DNA of 64,000 nt from contig CAWAZD010000019.1 of NCBI GenBank assembly GCA_963786395.1, positions 60,669 to 124,668 of the forward strand, read 5' to 3'. Each line of letters starts with the position of its first letter. The first letter of the stretch is position 1. The stretch is from Fen-1301 sp963786395 (GTDB lineage Bacteria > Bacteroidota > Ignavibacteria > Ignavibacteriales > Ignavibacteriaceae). The position numbers and the translations under genes were made by a program. Of the stretch, positions 48,258-59,139 are shown piece by piece. The notes under the pieces were generated by a model. It did not search any database and was not told where the DNA came from. It saw only the letters and a list, made by a program, of their open reading frames with translations.

Positions 48258-48275
48258 ATGTTTGATTGTTTTTAG
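48258..48275 (+). other. Five-codon leader ORF with strong ribosome site
   Basis: AAGGAGG at 48241-48247 is the best ribosome site nearby but leads to a five-codon ORF (M-F-D-C-F, stop TAG). It is in frame with the PAS kinase start at 48315, which has no clear site of its own. It may be a leader peptide, or the true start cut by an error. Confidence 0.3.
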
Positions 48276-48314
48276 TACATATGTTATTATACAACTTATT
48301 ATAAAATTGAAGAT

Positions 48315-49802
48315 ATGATTAATAAACATAATTTAAGTACAGATCCTGAAGATATATACCTTAAAAATAAGGACGCAAATTCTTATCCGAACGAGATAAA
48401 CAGAAATTTAAGGGAAATAGCTGACTATAAGTATGCTTTGGATGAATCGGCTATTGTAGCTATTACGGATCAGAAAGGGATAATTAAGCACGTAAATAAT
48501 AACTTCTGTAAAATCTCAAAATATAGTGCTGATGAATTGATTGGTAAAGATCATCGTATAATAAATTCAGGATATCATCCTAAAGAATTTATACGTGACT
48601 TATGGGTAACCATTGCTAATGGAAAAACCTGGAGGGGAGAATTAAAGAATCGAGCAAAAGACGGCAGTATTTACTGGGTTGATACGACAATTGTACCATT
48701 TCTAGATGAGAAGGGGAAACCATATCAATATCTTGCAATTAGATCTGATATTACATTTAGGAAAATAGCGGAAGAAAACCTGGAGAAAAGTCTTAAAGAA
48801 GTTTCAGATTACCAATATGCTATAGATGAATCCAGCATCGTTTCTATATCTGATAGCAATGGAATTATAAAGCATGTTAATGAAAATACCTGCAAGATAT
48901 CCGGATACACAATGGATGAGATTATCGGTCAGAACCACAGGATATTTAATTCAGGATATCATTCAAAGGAATTCTTTAGTGAATTATGGGGGAGTGTATT
49001 AAATGGAAAAATCTGGCGAGGAGAAATAAGAAATAAAGCAAAAGACGGCTCTTTCTTCTGGGTAGATACTACAATTGTACCTTTTCTTGACGAAAATAGG
49101 AAACCTTACCAGTTTGTTTCCATCAAATTTGATATTACTGCAAGAGTGCAGTCAGATGAGATTATTAAATCAGCTCTGCGTGATAAAGAAGTCCTTTTGA
49201 GAGAATTGTATCATCGTACGAAAAATAATATGCAGGTTATATCTTCGATGCTGAATCTTAAAGCAGCAACTCTGCATGATAAAAAAATGATTGAAATTCT
49301 AGAAGATATGGGGAACAGGATAAAGACTATGGCAATAGTGCATCAGAAACTTTATCAATCTCAAAATCTTTCAAGTGTGGATCTTAAAGAATATATTAAA
49401 GATATCTCAATTCTTTTGATCAACAGTTATTCAGTAGAATCCGAAAAAATAAAACTTAATTTGAATCTGGAGAGTATTTTTGTTGCTATTGATACGGCAA
49501 TACCGTGCGGGTTAATTGTAAATGAAGTTATTACAAATTCATTAAAGCATGCATTCCCGGGAGACAAGGAAGGAGAGATTAATATTAGACTTTTCAGATT
49601 AAATGAGAATTTGATTGAATTGGAAATTTCTGACAATGGTGTTGGTATTCCTGAAGAATATGATATTGAAGCAGGAAATACGCTTGGCATCCAGGTGTTT
49701 AAAAGCATAGCTGAAGAACAAATGAATGGGGAAATTCAGTTTGACACAACAAATGGCGTAAAATTTAATATTCGATTTAGGGAAAACGGAGCTGAGAAAT
49801 AA
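48315..49802 (+). CDS. Tandem-PAS sensor histidine kinase (HisKA_2 type)
   Basis: The 495 residues are soluble. Two PAS domains (about 33-150 and 160-280) are near copies, sharing G-I-I-K-H-V-N, S-G-Y-H-x-K-E-F, and W-V-D-T-T-I-V-P-F-L-D-E. The kinase is of the HisKA_2 class (L-L-R-E-L-Y-H-R-T-K-N-N-M-Q), followed by a HATPase with N-E-V-I-T-N-S-L-K-H-A-F-P and D-N-G-V-G-I. This class often feeds stand-alone or RNA-binding regulators. No response regulator is adjacent. An unbroken frame. Confidence 0.93.
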   Translation: MINKHNLSTDPEDIYLKNKDANSYPNEINRNLREIADYKYALDESAIVAITDQKGIIKHVNNNFCKISKYSADELIGKDHRIINSGYHPKEFIRDLWVTIANGKTWRGELKNRAKDGSIYWVDTTIVPFLDEKGKPYQYLAIRSDITFRKIAEENLEKSLKEVSDYQYAIDESSIVSISDSNGIIKHVNENTCKISGYTMDEIIGQNHRIFNSGYHSKEFFSELWGSVLNGKIWRGEIRNKAKDGSFFWVDTTIVPFLDENRKPYQFVSIKFDITARVQSDEIIKSALRDKEVLLRELYHRTKNNMQVISSMLNLKAATLHDKKMIEILEDMGNRIKTMAIVHQKLYQSQNLSSVDLKEYIKDISILLINSYSVESEKIKLNLNLESIFVAIDTAIPCGLIVNEVITNSLKHAFPGDKEGEINIRLFRLNENLIELEISDNGVGIPEEYDIEAGNTLGIQVFKSIAEEQMNGEIQFDTTNGVKFNIRFRENGAEK

Positions 49803-49803
49803 G

Positions 49804-49882
49804 GGGGAATTTAATCAGTCAGAATGGCAATCGAGATTTCAAAGTATTAAGGGGATCCCCGCTTTCGCGGGGATGACAAAAT
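49804..49882. repeat. Full-length copy of the dispersed intergenic repeat
   Basis: It begins GGGGAATTTAATCAGTCAGA, continues with CAATCGAGATTTCAAAGTAT and ends in the hairpin GATCCCCGC-TTTC-GCGGGGAT plus GACAAA. It matches the copy at 55361-55428 over most of its length. Confidence 0.75.
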
Positions 49883-49896
49883 TTAATTAATTGTCT

Positions 49897-52769
49897 TTAC
49901 TTCTTTTGGGCTGATAACTGCTGAAGCAATTGCTGTAGTTTTTCAAGTTCTCTTGCAGCTTCGGCAAATTTCTTATCTCCGGTATATCTCAGATAATTAT
50001 TATATGCATTGTTTGCTTCATTTATCTGGTTCTGCAAGGATGCATTATTAGATACACTATTATTAGTTATTTGAGCAGATTGATTTGATTGAGTAGCGGT
50101 TCCACCTGCTAATTTCTGAACCATCGGGGATTTAGTAAACAAGCCATTCATTGCATCCTCAAAAGTTTTGGCATAACTCATATTATCATTATGCATAACA
50201 ACAACCAGCCGCAATTCAGGGTATGCAGCAGTTTCTGCCTGCAGATAAATTGGTTCAACATAAAAGAGAGTGTTGTTTACAGGGATAGCCAGAACATTAC
50301 CGCGAATAACTTTTGATCCATGCTGATCCCATAAAGTTAACTGACCGGAAAGGAAGCTATCCTGGTCAATCTTTGTTTCAACCTGCTGGGGTCCCAGAAC
50401 CATTTGATCTTTAGGAAACTGGTATGTAATGAACTGCCCGTAATTATCAGGATCGCACATTCCCGCAATCCATCCGATAAGTACCTGCCTGTTTTTAGGA
50501 GTAAACGGGAGCATTTGAACAAATTGTTCTTTATTAGTACCGGTAATCTGCCACATTATATAATAAGGCTCGACCGGTTCAATCTGGTTGTAGTATTTAG
50601 CAGTAGCACGAACCCAAAGATCTTCCTGATTATAAAATACTGTTGGGTCTGTCATATGATATTTTTGATAAACAGTTCCTTGTGTAAGAAGCATTTCTGC
50701 CGGGATACCGGATATGCGCAAGTAAATCTTTTGGCATTCGGCTCTTATCCTTTAACAAGTTGGGATATATTTTACTCCATACCTGAATAATAGGATCTTT
50801 ACTATCCATAATATAAAAATCAACTGTACCGTCATAAGTATTAATAATAGCTTTAACAGAATTGCGGATATAATTTATGCCGCCGAGGAAATCGCTGAAC
50901 TGAGTATTAATTTCCTGGGTGGAATTACCTTCTTTATACTGAATAGTCTCAACATTATTGAATGGCTGACTGTATGGATAATAATCTGAAGTTGTATAGG
51001 CATCTATCATCCAGTAAAGTTTTCCTTCTGAGAGGACAATGTAAGGGTCCTTATCAAAATTAAGAAATGGAGCAAGTAGTTTTACTCTTTCAAGAATCTG
51101 TCTATGAAACATTATTCTGCTTTTTTCAGTTGGATAATCGGAGAATAAGAAATTTGTGCCGTCAAATTTCCATCCATACAGAAATTTTCTGAAGAAGTTT
51201 GAAAGTTCGACTCCTCCTTTACCGGAATAATTAGTATAGACATTATCCTCACCGCTGGGGTAATCAAATTCTTTTGTTTTTGAATTTACCACAACCGGGG
51301 TTTGTGTTTCCTCACCAAAATATATTTGTGGTTGTTTAACCTCAAGTGATGGATATTCACTAACCGGAGGAATATCTTTTATCAGGAGATGGGGCAGACC
51401 CTGCGGTGTAAATTCATTTACTGCCGCCATTGTTATTCCATAACCATGTGTATATTCGAATCGTTTGTTAACAAAGGTTTGGCTTTGAACCGGAAGGTTC
51501 CCTATATTCATTTCTCTGGCGGATACCATTACCTGTCTTGTTTTACCGTCTATTTTATATCGGTCAACATCGACATTCATAAATTCATAATACAGACGGA
51601 TTGCCTGGAATTGTTTATAAACTGCTTCCAATGCTTTATAATCCCACAAGCGGATGTTGGAAAATATATTTGGATATTGATTAACCGTTTCCTGGGTAAA
51701 ACTCCCGTTAAGAGGATATTCTTTTTCAATTACTTTATCTAATGCAAAACCCGATCTTGTGAATTTGATATTATTCAATATGTAGGGTCGTTCAAAAGTT
51801 ATTTCATTAGGTTCCACCATAAGTTTATCAAAAGCAAGTGGGACAGCCGTGAAGGCAAGGAACCAAAATGCGATTATAATAATAGCCGGGCTAATCAGAA
51901 CCATAATATAAGAGCGTTCAGGCGCTATACGGAACTTTTTGATAAAATAATATTCTGTTTTCTTCCGGAAGTAAGGAACCAGCAGCCATATTCCGGTAAT
52001 AAGCAGAAGAATAATTACAACAGAATATGCGGGCAACAGAATATTTACATCCGTCCACCCGGGACCAGCTACTACACCGGAAGTTGAATACATCAAATGA
52101 TAGCGGCTAAGAAATCTTCCTGCCGTAAGTAAAAAGATAAAAACAGCCGGTGTAAAAAACAGAGGTGAGAATATGTTCTCAGATTTCACCTCAAGATCAA
52201 CAGGGAAATAAAAGAATATATTATTCTCCTGAAGATGAATAAAGTGCGCGAGAAAGGATGCAATTATTGCTATTACTGAGATTGAGAGAATCAACCCATA
52301 GAGAGAATCATAAAAGGGAAGAGTGAAAAGATAAAAGCCGACATCTTTTCCCAGAATAGGATCAGTAATTCCGGTTGATACACCATTCCAGAATTTTAGA
52401 ATCACGTCCCAATTGGAATAACCCCAAAACCCACCGATTACAACTGAAAGTAGATAAGTGAACTTTTTAATAATAGAATGTTTTTTTGCGAAATGAAAGT
52501 GTTAAAAGGTAGATAATAATAAAACCAAGGAGTGCTCCTGCAGCGGCGAAACCTATATTGGCAAAATTAGTTACCCAAAACCTGTCTGCATAACCTAAAT
52601 TTTCATACCACAGTGCTTCACCCCAGAAGTCCATAAACCAGAAGAATGAGATAGCAATTACAGCGATGACAGCACCGAGGACTGTTTTAGCCTTCTGATG
52701 CTGCTGGGCGCCCTTCAAAATAAAAAACAATGCAATACCTAACAGCACGAGCAATAAAGCAATATACAT
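49897..52769 (-). CDS. UPF0182-family membrane protein; two frameshifts
   Basis: Joined near 52480 and 50705, the protein has about 955 residues. The N-terminal third has about seven membrane helices, including the family segment F-W-F-M-D-F-W-G-E-A-L-W-Y-E-N-L-G-Y. A large extracytoplasmic domain follows, with Y-T-H-G-Y-G-I-T-M-A-A-V-N, W-M-I-D-A-Y-T-T-S-D-Y-Y-P-Y, H-I-R-Y-P and Y-H-M-T-D-P. The C-terminus is a Gln/Asn-rich coiled tail. The start has a clear GGGAGG site. The family is widespread but its function is unknown to me. Confidence 0.9.
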
Positions 52770-53176
52770 TTAATTATCCTCCCGGAATCTAAAAGTCAGT
52801 TTTATTAAGGACAGATATTGAATTTCAAAATAATAAAATTACATCAACAAATAATGTAATGCTTTTAAAGGATATTCTACAAGACAAATTACACAAATTT
52901 GTTATCAGGCAGATATAATAAGAATATTCATAGTCAAATAATCCGGGTTAAAAAGCTGAGTTAACCTTTAATTTACTTTGAATAAATATAATTGATATTA
53001 GAATATAATAGTTTTAATTTGTTTAGCGGATTATAATTGATTTTGTGATAGGTTATGCCGGCATGAATTGCCTAATGTATTTAAAAGATTTACTCTCTGA
53101 AGCTAATTGCCGCATTACTCTATCTTTATCAATGACAAACAAACTTAAAATATCCTCAACATTAAAGGAAAATATA
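52770..53176. other. 407-base divergent intergenic region
   Basis: This AT-rich space lies between the divergent UPF0182 and barrel genes. It should hold promoters for both, but none stands out by eye. The in-frame upstream extension of the next ORF (from 53045) is judged non-coding, because a signal peptide with a ribosome site starts at 53177. Confidence 0.55.
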
Positions 53177-55006
53177 ATGTTAAAGCACATCTTGTTTATT
53201 ATTGTAATGTTGTTTTCAAGTAAAGTGGTTTTTACACAATCAACGTCACTTGTAACTCCTACCGAAATCTCTTCATTCAGAAACAATGCGCTTGGAGGCA
53301 TAGTCAACGATGATTTGGATTTAATTTATGACCCGGTGGAACTGAATTATGTGAGAAATCTTCATATTTTCACTAACTTAAGCAATCTAACCAGTACAAA
53401 TGAACAAATATTTAATAATCAAAATCCCGGAGATAATATGTTGTTATTCGGGATCTCACGAGAAAACCCTTTTGTACCAAATCTAACTCATGCGGTATTA
53501 TTCCAATTTCAGAAATCTCAGGATCCGGGATTTATTAATATATAGTCCAAATTTATCGGGTTCTTCCAGTATATACGGTAACGGGTATTTAGAAAATGTT
53601 TACAACAATTTTTTTGATGTTGGGGCTGATGGTCTTTACAACAGGGAAGAATATGTTAGTCAGAACAAATCAAATTACGATTACCTAAGCGGTTATAAAT
53701 TTGTCCTTAATAATAGTTATTCAATTCAAAACCTGGTATTAGGGTTGAAACTTATTTTAAGCAATTCAAAACAGGAAAATAACCGAAACAACTATCCTCT
53801 TGGAGTATATAAATTTCAATTAACCCAGGCATACTACAGTGATCCCACATTTCAACAGGAATATTTGTTAACAGATTTACATTTGAACACTCCAATGACA
53901 CATTATTCGGAACAAGGTGTTTTCGATACATATAACGAGAGACCTTTAACATTTATCGATGCATCATCATCAATGACAGTAATTAATACTAATGAGAGAT
54001 CTTTAGAGTTCCGTGGAGATTTATTGTACTCTAAATATGAAAATAATAGTTCCTCTAATGATCTTTATAACGGATCCTATGCAAACTATAATTATACAGT
54101 GCCAAGTTATATTTTAAACTATGCAATAAATGATGGTTATACATCTATCTCAAAGGAGAATGGATCATGGATCGGGTTAAAGGGGGAAGCGAGGTATACA
54201 TTTAACAGACAAGGCACAAAGGATAGATGAAGGATTTGTAAAATTCGGTATTCAATTCATTCATTCTTCTTTCGATTATTCATCCAGCCAGCTTAACTCC
54301 GGATCGAGCAGTGATAAAGAGAATAACTTGAGCACAAACTTTTTGGAAAACGATTCTCATTATTCTTCTTTTTCAAATCTGGTTCCGGTAATGATAATAA
54401 CTGGACAATTTCAGCAAGAACAAATATGCCCCTTTCTGATGGAGTGTTTTTCGGAATTGGTTTTATCTATAATTATCAATCAAGAGAAATTGATACAAAA
54501 TATTCGAATATAAACAAAACAGTTAATATAGTAAGTTCTCTTAATGCTGCGGGGCAGCCAAGTTTACAGTCTGACACAGACAATAACAAGTGAATCAGAC
54601 GAAGTTCATAATATAAATAACGTAATTGATGAAATCGTATATTCCTGTTGGAATTGAATATAAATTTACTGAAAATAAGAAATGGGCTGCCAGATTTGGT
54701 TCTATTTTTACTTATGCCACCAGCACATATGATTATTCGGCCCATGTAACAAGTTCAGTACCACGAACTACCAAAACTGAATATAATAGTCAAAATACTA
54801 CAGTAACAATTGAACCCAATAATTTTAATTCTTCATCCCGGAAGGTAATATCATCTTTAAGTCAAACAGTATTTACCTACGGATTGGGATATACTCCAAC
54901 AGAAAATCTTCAGATAGATGTAATTGGATTTTTCTCAATAAATAATAACGTAACATTACTTGAGTATATGAAATCATTACGACTTTCATTTGTGCTTAAG
55001 TGGTAG
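53177..55006 (+). CDS. Probable outer-membrane beta-barrel protein; several frameshifts
   Basis: The start at 53177 is chosen for its AAAGGA site and signal peptide (M-L-K-H-I-L-F-I-I-V). Frames join near 53510, 54220, 54330-54470, 54560 and 54620, giving about 605 residues rich in alternating aromatic and polar residues, with many Asn, Ser and Tyr. It ends S-F-V-L-K-W, a terminal aromatic typical of barrels. Residues about 30-60 (F-R-N-N-A-L-G-G-I-V-N-D-D-L-D-L-I-Y-D-P) resemble the opening of outer-membrane porins such as the PorV/FadL type. Cargo unknown. A terminator lies downstream. Confidence 0.65.
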
Positions 55007-55039
55007 ATACAAAAAATTTTTAGTTATTATATAATTTAT

Positions 55040-55072
55040 AACCCTGCATTATAATAATTGCAGGGTTTTTTA
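55040..55072 (+). terminator. Rho-independent terminator after the barrel gene
   Basis: Stem AACCCTGCA (55040-55048) with TGCAGGGTT (55059-55067), ten-base AT loop, then TTTT. It may also slow transcription coming off the tRNA on the other strand. Confidence 0.9.
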
Positions 55073-55139
55073 TGATCAAATCGGATAAAAAAGGGAAGAA
55101 TAGAGTGAAAGTCTAATTTTTTATTATATTTTAATGGAG

Positions 55140-55213
55140 TGGGCGCTAGTGGATTCGAACCACTGACCTCCTGCGTGTGAGGCAAGCGCTCTAACCAGCT
55201 GAGCCAAGCGCCC
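55140..55213 (-). tRNA. tRNA-Val, anticodon CAC
   Basis: The minus strand folds as a complete cloverleaf of 74 bases. Acceptor GGGCGCT pairs with AGCGCCC, the D-stem GCTC with GAGC, and the anticodon stem CTTGC with GCAGG around loop CTCACAC. The T-arm is AGTGG-TTCGAAT-CCACT. The discriminator base is A, and no CCA is encoded. The anticodon CAC reads the valine codon GUG. Confidence 0.96.
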
Positions 55214-55318
55214 CAATGAATTTATAGACTATGGTAAATATAGATATTATTTTACAAATGAGCACAGACAAGAAGGAAGGAAAAGGGAAAAGGAAGGAGG
55301 TAAAAGATAAGAGAGACA

Positions 55319-55605
55319 ACCCTCGCCCAAAGGGGCGCCCCCTTTAACAAGATGGCATATAATCAATCAGAATAACAATCGAGATTTCAAAGTATCTATG
55401 GATCCCGCCTATCGCGAGAATGACAATGAGATGTTCACACAGACTCTAAATGCCTGGGTTTTATCAGAGGAGGTGTCACGACCTTCGCCTACAGAATTAA
55501 CTGAAAAACGATCCCCCTTTCGCCGGGGATGACAATGGGGGAAATTAATCAAAGGCTCTAGAATGCCTGGGCAATGAAAGAGAATTGCCTGGGCTATAAT
55601 CCCGA
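55319..55605. repeat. Cluster of dispersed hairpin repeats
   Basis: Within the 483-base gene-free space after the tRNA lie at least four repeat members: AAAGGGGCGCCCCCTTT (near 55330), the long copy at 55361-55428 with hairpin GATCCCGCCTATCGCGAGAA, GATCCCCCTTTCGCCGGGGA near 55510, and ATGCCTGGGC units near 55450 and 55563-55595. No gene is seen here. Confidence 0.7.
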
Positions 55606-55696
55606 TTTCATGATCACATCTTCAAATGTAATTTCTTTTTATTATTTAAGGTAGTGAATTATTTTAAAATACAATAACTAAATGAAGGAGATAATT

Positions 55697-56179
55697 ATGA
55701 TAGCTAAGCAGGATCTGTTGAAAATATACAAAAAAGAATTTACTACAACTCTAAGAGTAATGCGGGCATTTCCAGAGGGTAAGCTGGAATTTAGTCCACA
55801 TGAACGTTCTTCAAATGCAAAAAAGCTGATGTCTACATTTGTTTTTGAGATGTATCTTCTGGGAATACATATCTTCGGGAAAGAATATGGGAATAATAAG
55901 TTTAAAGATTATAATCCCGCAAGTCTACAGACTTTAATTTCAGATTTTGAGAATGAAAGTACACTTATTCTATCTAACCTTGAGAAATTGCCTGACAAGG
56001 ATTTAAGTAAGAATATTGAGTTTGCCGGAGTAAAATGGCAGGCGGATGATTTTATTTTAATGATGTTATTTGACCAGATACATCACCGGGGTCAATTAAC
56101 TGTTTATGTAAGAATGGCGGGAGGAAAGGTACCGTCAATTTATGGACCTTCAGCAGATGATCCAACTACAAACTTATAA
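55697..56179 (+). CDS. DinB-like (four-helix) protein
   Basis: The protein has about 160 residues. The start at 55697 is favoured over 55682 because AAGGAG sits six bases before it. The sequence is helical, with H-H-R-G-Q-L-T-V-Y and G-G-K-V-P-S-I-Y-G-P-S near the end, the usual close of DinB/YfiT four-helix proteins. These often bind a metal through three His and use thiol cofactors. The third His may be in S-P-H-E-R at about residue 36. Cellular role unknown. Confidence 0.82.
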   Translation: MIAKQDLLKIYKKEFTTTLRVMRAFPEGKLEFSPHERSSNAKKLMSTFVFEMYLLGIHIFGKEYGNNKFKDYNPASLQTLISDFENESTLILSNLEKLPDKDLSKNIEFAGVKWQADDFILMMLFDQIHHRGQLTVYVRMAGGKVPSIYGPSADDPTTNL

Positions 56180-56205
56180 GTAGGAATGAACTTGCAGTGA
56201 TAGAA

Positions 56206-58320
56206 TCATTTAAGCAGAAGTAATTTTTTTGTTTCAGTATTGCCACCGGCAGTAAGTCTGTAATAATAAACGCCACTTGCTAATCCGGTGGCATTCCAAT
56301 TTTTGGTATAAATACCAGAAGTCATTTCCTGAGAGATAAGTTTTGATAATTCCTGTCCAGCAGAATTATATATACTTAAAATGACAAATGCTGTTCCGGG
56401 TAAAGAGAATTTTATAGAAGTGCCCGGGTTAAAAGGATTAGGATAATTCTGATACAAAGTAAACTTATCAGGAAATTGAGATGAGGCTATATCTTTTAGA
56501 GAAGTTAATTCAGATAATGGGCGCCGCCAGACACCATTTCCTTCAGTTCCCGCGAATAAATATGTTCCCCAAACTGCAACTGCATTGACCTGGAGATTTG
56601 TTAAACCGATATTTACGGCTGTCCAGTTTATTCCGTTGTTGTTGGAAACAAAGATACCTCCACCGGACGTTGCAGCGAAAATATTATTTCCAAAGGTAGT
56701 TAGAGAAAGAATATCAAAGTTAGTCAATCCGTTATTGGCAGCATTCCAAATTAATCCATTGTTTGTAGAAACCCAAACACCATTATTAATAGTTCCAGCA
56801 AAGACATAATTCCCATTTATAGCAAGAGAATTAATATTAGTAAAGGGTAAACCTGAATCAGCCTCAGTCCAAAATGCACCATTGTTTGTAGAGAGAAAAA
56901 TACCATTGCCATTTGTACCGGCATATATAATGTTTTGGTTTGAAGCAAGAGAATATACAACGGGGTTCATAATTTTAGTTAATCCAACGTTCACCGGAGT
57001 CCAATTATTGCCATTGTTAGTTGAGATGTAGACTCCATATCCATTAGTTGCTGCAAAGATATTATTCCCGTTCAGGGTAAGAGCATAAACAGCAATGCCC
57101 GGAGGCAATCCGTTATTAACTTCAATCCAATTTGCCCCATTATTTGTAGATAGAAAAACACCATTACCCCAAGTTCCCGCAAAAAGATTTGTTCCTATAA
57201 GGGCAAAAGAGATAACATAGGTATTAGTTAATCCTCTCCCGGATAGAATCCAGGATGCACCATAATCGGAGGAGATAAAAAGTCCTCCGCTTCCACGTAA
57301 ACCGGCAAATATGTAATTACTATTTGATGCAAAAGCATTGATACTTGTAATAGTTAATCCATTTATAACCTGATTCCAGACAGCTCCATTATTTGTTGAA
57401 AGAAAGAGGCTGCTGCCTCCGGTAAGAATATTTGTCCCAAAGCAGGTTAGTGCATAGACGGTAAAATCAGGTGGTAATCCTGAATTTATCTGAGACCAAT
57501 CTATGCCTTTATTAGTTGACAAAAAGACACCATTATTAAAAGTTCCGGCGAATATATCGGAACCGGCAAAGGCAATAGAATAAACCTTATAGTTAGCCAA
57601 TCCCAGAGGTGACCAATTAGTTCCCAGGTTAGTAGAAATAAAAAAGCCGCAATCCGTACCAGCGAAAAGGGTATCACTTCTGGCAGCAAGGGACCAAATA
57701 ATACGGCAAGTCAAACCTGTATTTATAGGAATCCAGTTAATACCATTATTTGTTGAACGAAAAGCCCCGCTATCATAAGTAGCCGCAAAAAGATTAGAAT
57801 CAATAATAGAGAGAGATTGAATGTAAATAGCATTAAGTCCTGAACTTCGGTTAGTCCATTTAGTTCCCTGATCTGTAGAGAGATAAACATTCCCCGAACC
57901 TGATCCGGCAAAAATATTTGTTCCGCTGACAGCAAAAGCATAAATAGAAGTGTTTTGTGGTAAACCGGAATTTACAGGCGACCAGCTATAACCCTTGTCA
58001 GTGGAAAGAGAAACACCGCCACCTGAAGTACCGGCAAAAAGATTATTTCCAACAAAAGCAAGAGAATAGACCTGAGGAAAGGATAGACCTACGCTAACAG
58101 ATAACCAATTAGAACCATTATTTGTTGATAGATAAACTCCGCCATAAGTACCAGCATAAATATTAGTTTTTCCATTACTATCAGGTTGAGTTGTTAGGCA
58201 ATTTATTGTCCCTCCAAAAGGTCCATTAGTTTGCACCCATTGGGAGAAAGAAATGGATTGGGAGAATATAAATATGGTAAAGAACAAACCAGTCAAATAT
58301 ATTAAATCAGATTTCCGCAT
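56206..58320 (-). CDS. Secreted beta-propeller repeat protein with type IX sorting domain
   Basis: The 704 residues begin with a signal peptide (about 1-26). Fourteen copies of a unit of about 43 residues follow (13 full, one partial), with pattern F-A-G-T-x-x-x-G-V-x-x-S-T-N-N-G-x-x-W and L-x-x-G-L. This resembles BNR/sialidase-type or photosystem-assembly propellers; fourteen units would make two seven-bladed propellers. The C-terminus is a sorting domain (Y-P-N-P-F-N-P-G-T, G-V-Y-Y-Y-R-L). No catalytic Asp-box arrangement is evident. It is probably a surface binding or structural protein. Unbroken frame. Confidence 0.85.
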   Translation of the reverse strand: MRKSDLIYLTGLFFTIFIFSQSISFSQWVQTNGPFGGTINCLTTQPDSNGKTNIYAGTYGGVYLSTNNGSNWLSVSVGLSFPQVYSLAFVGNNLFAGTSGGGVSLSTDKGYSWSPVNSGLPQNTSIYAFAVSGTNIFAGSGSGNVYLSTDQGTKWTNRSSGLNAIYIQSLSIIDSNLFAATYDSGAFRSTNNGINWIPINTGLTCRIIWSLAARSDTLFAGTDCGFFISTNLGTNWSPLGLANYKVYSIAFAGSDIFAGTFNNGVFLSTNKGIDWSQINSGLPPDFTVYALTCFGTNILTGGSSLFLSTNNGAVWNQVINGLTITSINAFASNSNYIFAGLRGSGGLFISSDYGASWILSGRGLTNTYVISFALIGTNLFAGTWGNGVFLSTNNGANWIEVNNGLPPGIAVYALTLNGNNIFAATNGYGVYISTNNGNNWTPVNVGLTKIMNPVVYSLASNQNIIYAGTNGNGIFLSTNNGAFWTEADSGLPFTNINSLAINGNYVFAGTINNGVWVSTNNGLIWNAANNGLTNFDILSLTTFGNNIFAATSGGGIFVSNNNGINWTAVNIGLTNLQVNAVAVWGTYLFAGTEGNGVWRRPLSELTSLKDIASSQFPDKFTLYQNYPNPFNPGTSIKFSLPGTAFVILSIYNSAGQELSKLISQEMTSGIYTKNWNATGLASGVYYYRLTAGGNTETKKLLLLK

Positions 58321-58522
58321 AGTCTCGAATAATATTAATAATCAAAAGAATTTAATAACATTAAAGTCATTGGATTCCTTCCTTCATTTTAGATAGGAAT
58401 ACAAAGACACAAGGGAAATTATGTGATTATAATATTTATAATGTGAGAACAATTACATAAAAATATTTGTTTGTTTGTAGTTTAAGCGGGATACGACTAA
58501 TAAATTAAATAGGAGATACGAT

Positions 58523-59038
58523 ATGAAAACAACATATATAATGCTTTTCGTAATGTGTTTTGTTTTTACACTAAACACGATGGCTCAGAATCCTGATTTG
58601 GCGACCATTAAAAGTAGTATTGAACAAATGGATAAAGACTATTGCCAAGCCATGCTATCGGGAGACGTTAATAAAATTAACAGTTATTTTGCTGATGATG
58701 CACTACATATGCCCAGTTATTCTCCAATGGTAAAGGGAAAGGAAGCGATTTCAGAAAACAACAAAAAGGATCTGATGAGCACCAAGTATAATGTTTTTAC
58801 AACTAAAACTATGGATGTTTATGGAAGTGGTGATCTTGTATATGAAATAGGAACATATGCAGTAAACTTTACCAATGAGCACAATCCAACAGCAATGGAT
58901 GATAACGGAAAATATGTGAATATATGGCAGAAGCAAAGTGACGGTACATGGAAAATTAAAGTAGAAACCTGGAATTCAGATAATAATCCGTGGGCTAAAA
59001 TGAACCAAGCCGGTGCCAAGTCAAAAGAAAGCAAATAG
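58523..59038 (+). CDS. Exported SnoaL/DUF4440-like protein
   Basis: The 171 residues start with a signal peptide ending near T-M-A-Q and a good AGGAGA site. The mature part fits the cone-shaped NTF2-like fold: a helical opening (D-K-D-Y-C-Q-A-M-L-S-G-D), F-A-D-D-A-L-H-M-P and, near the end, W-Q-K-Q-S-D-G-T-W-K-I-K-V-E-T-W-N. Members bind small molecules or act as enzymes, and nothing here names a ligand. It stands next to a lipoprotein gene without clear operon structure. Confidence 0.8.
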   Translation: MKTTYIMLFVMCFVFTLNTMAQNPDLATIKSSIEQMDKDYCQAMLSGDVNKINSYFADDALHMPSYSPMVKGKEAISENNKKDLMSTKYNVFTTKTMDVYGSGDLVYEIGTYAVNFTNEHNPTAMDDNGKYVNIWQKQSDGTWKIKVETWNSDNNPWAKMNQAGAKSKESK

Positions 59039-59139
59039 AATAACCTTTATCAATCAGATTAATATTAAACTTTAATTAAATTCTTATTGTCTATACGATG
59101 AAGGTTTAATATTTATTAAATATAATAGAGGAATTAATT

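Noticed and set aside
53045..53176. Longer start for the barrel gene at 53045
   Set aside because: The extra 44 residues have no signal character, while a ribosome site and signal peptide begin at 53177.
56206..58320. DNA tandem repeat or CRISPR-like array within the propeller gene
   Set aside because: Periodicity is at protein level in an intact frame with a signal peptide and sorting domain; DNA units diverge.
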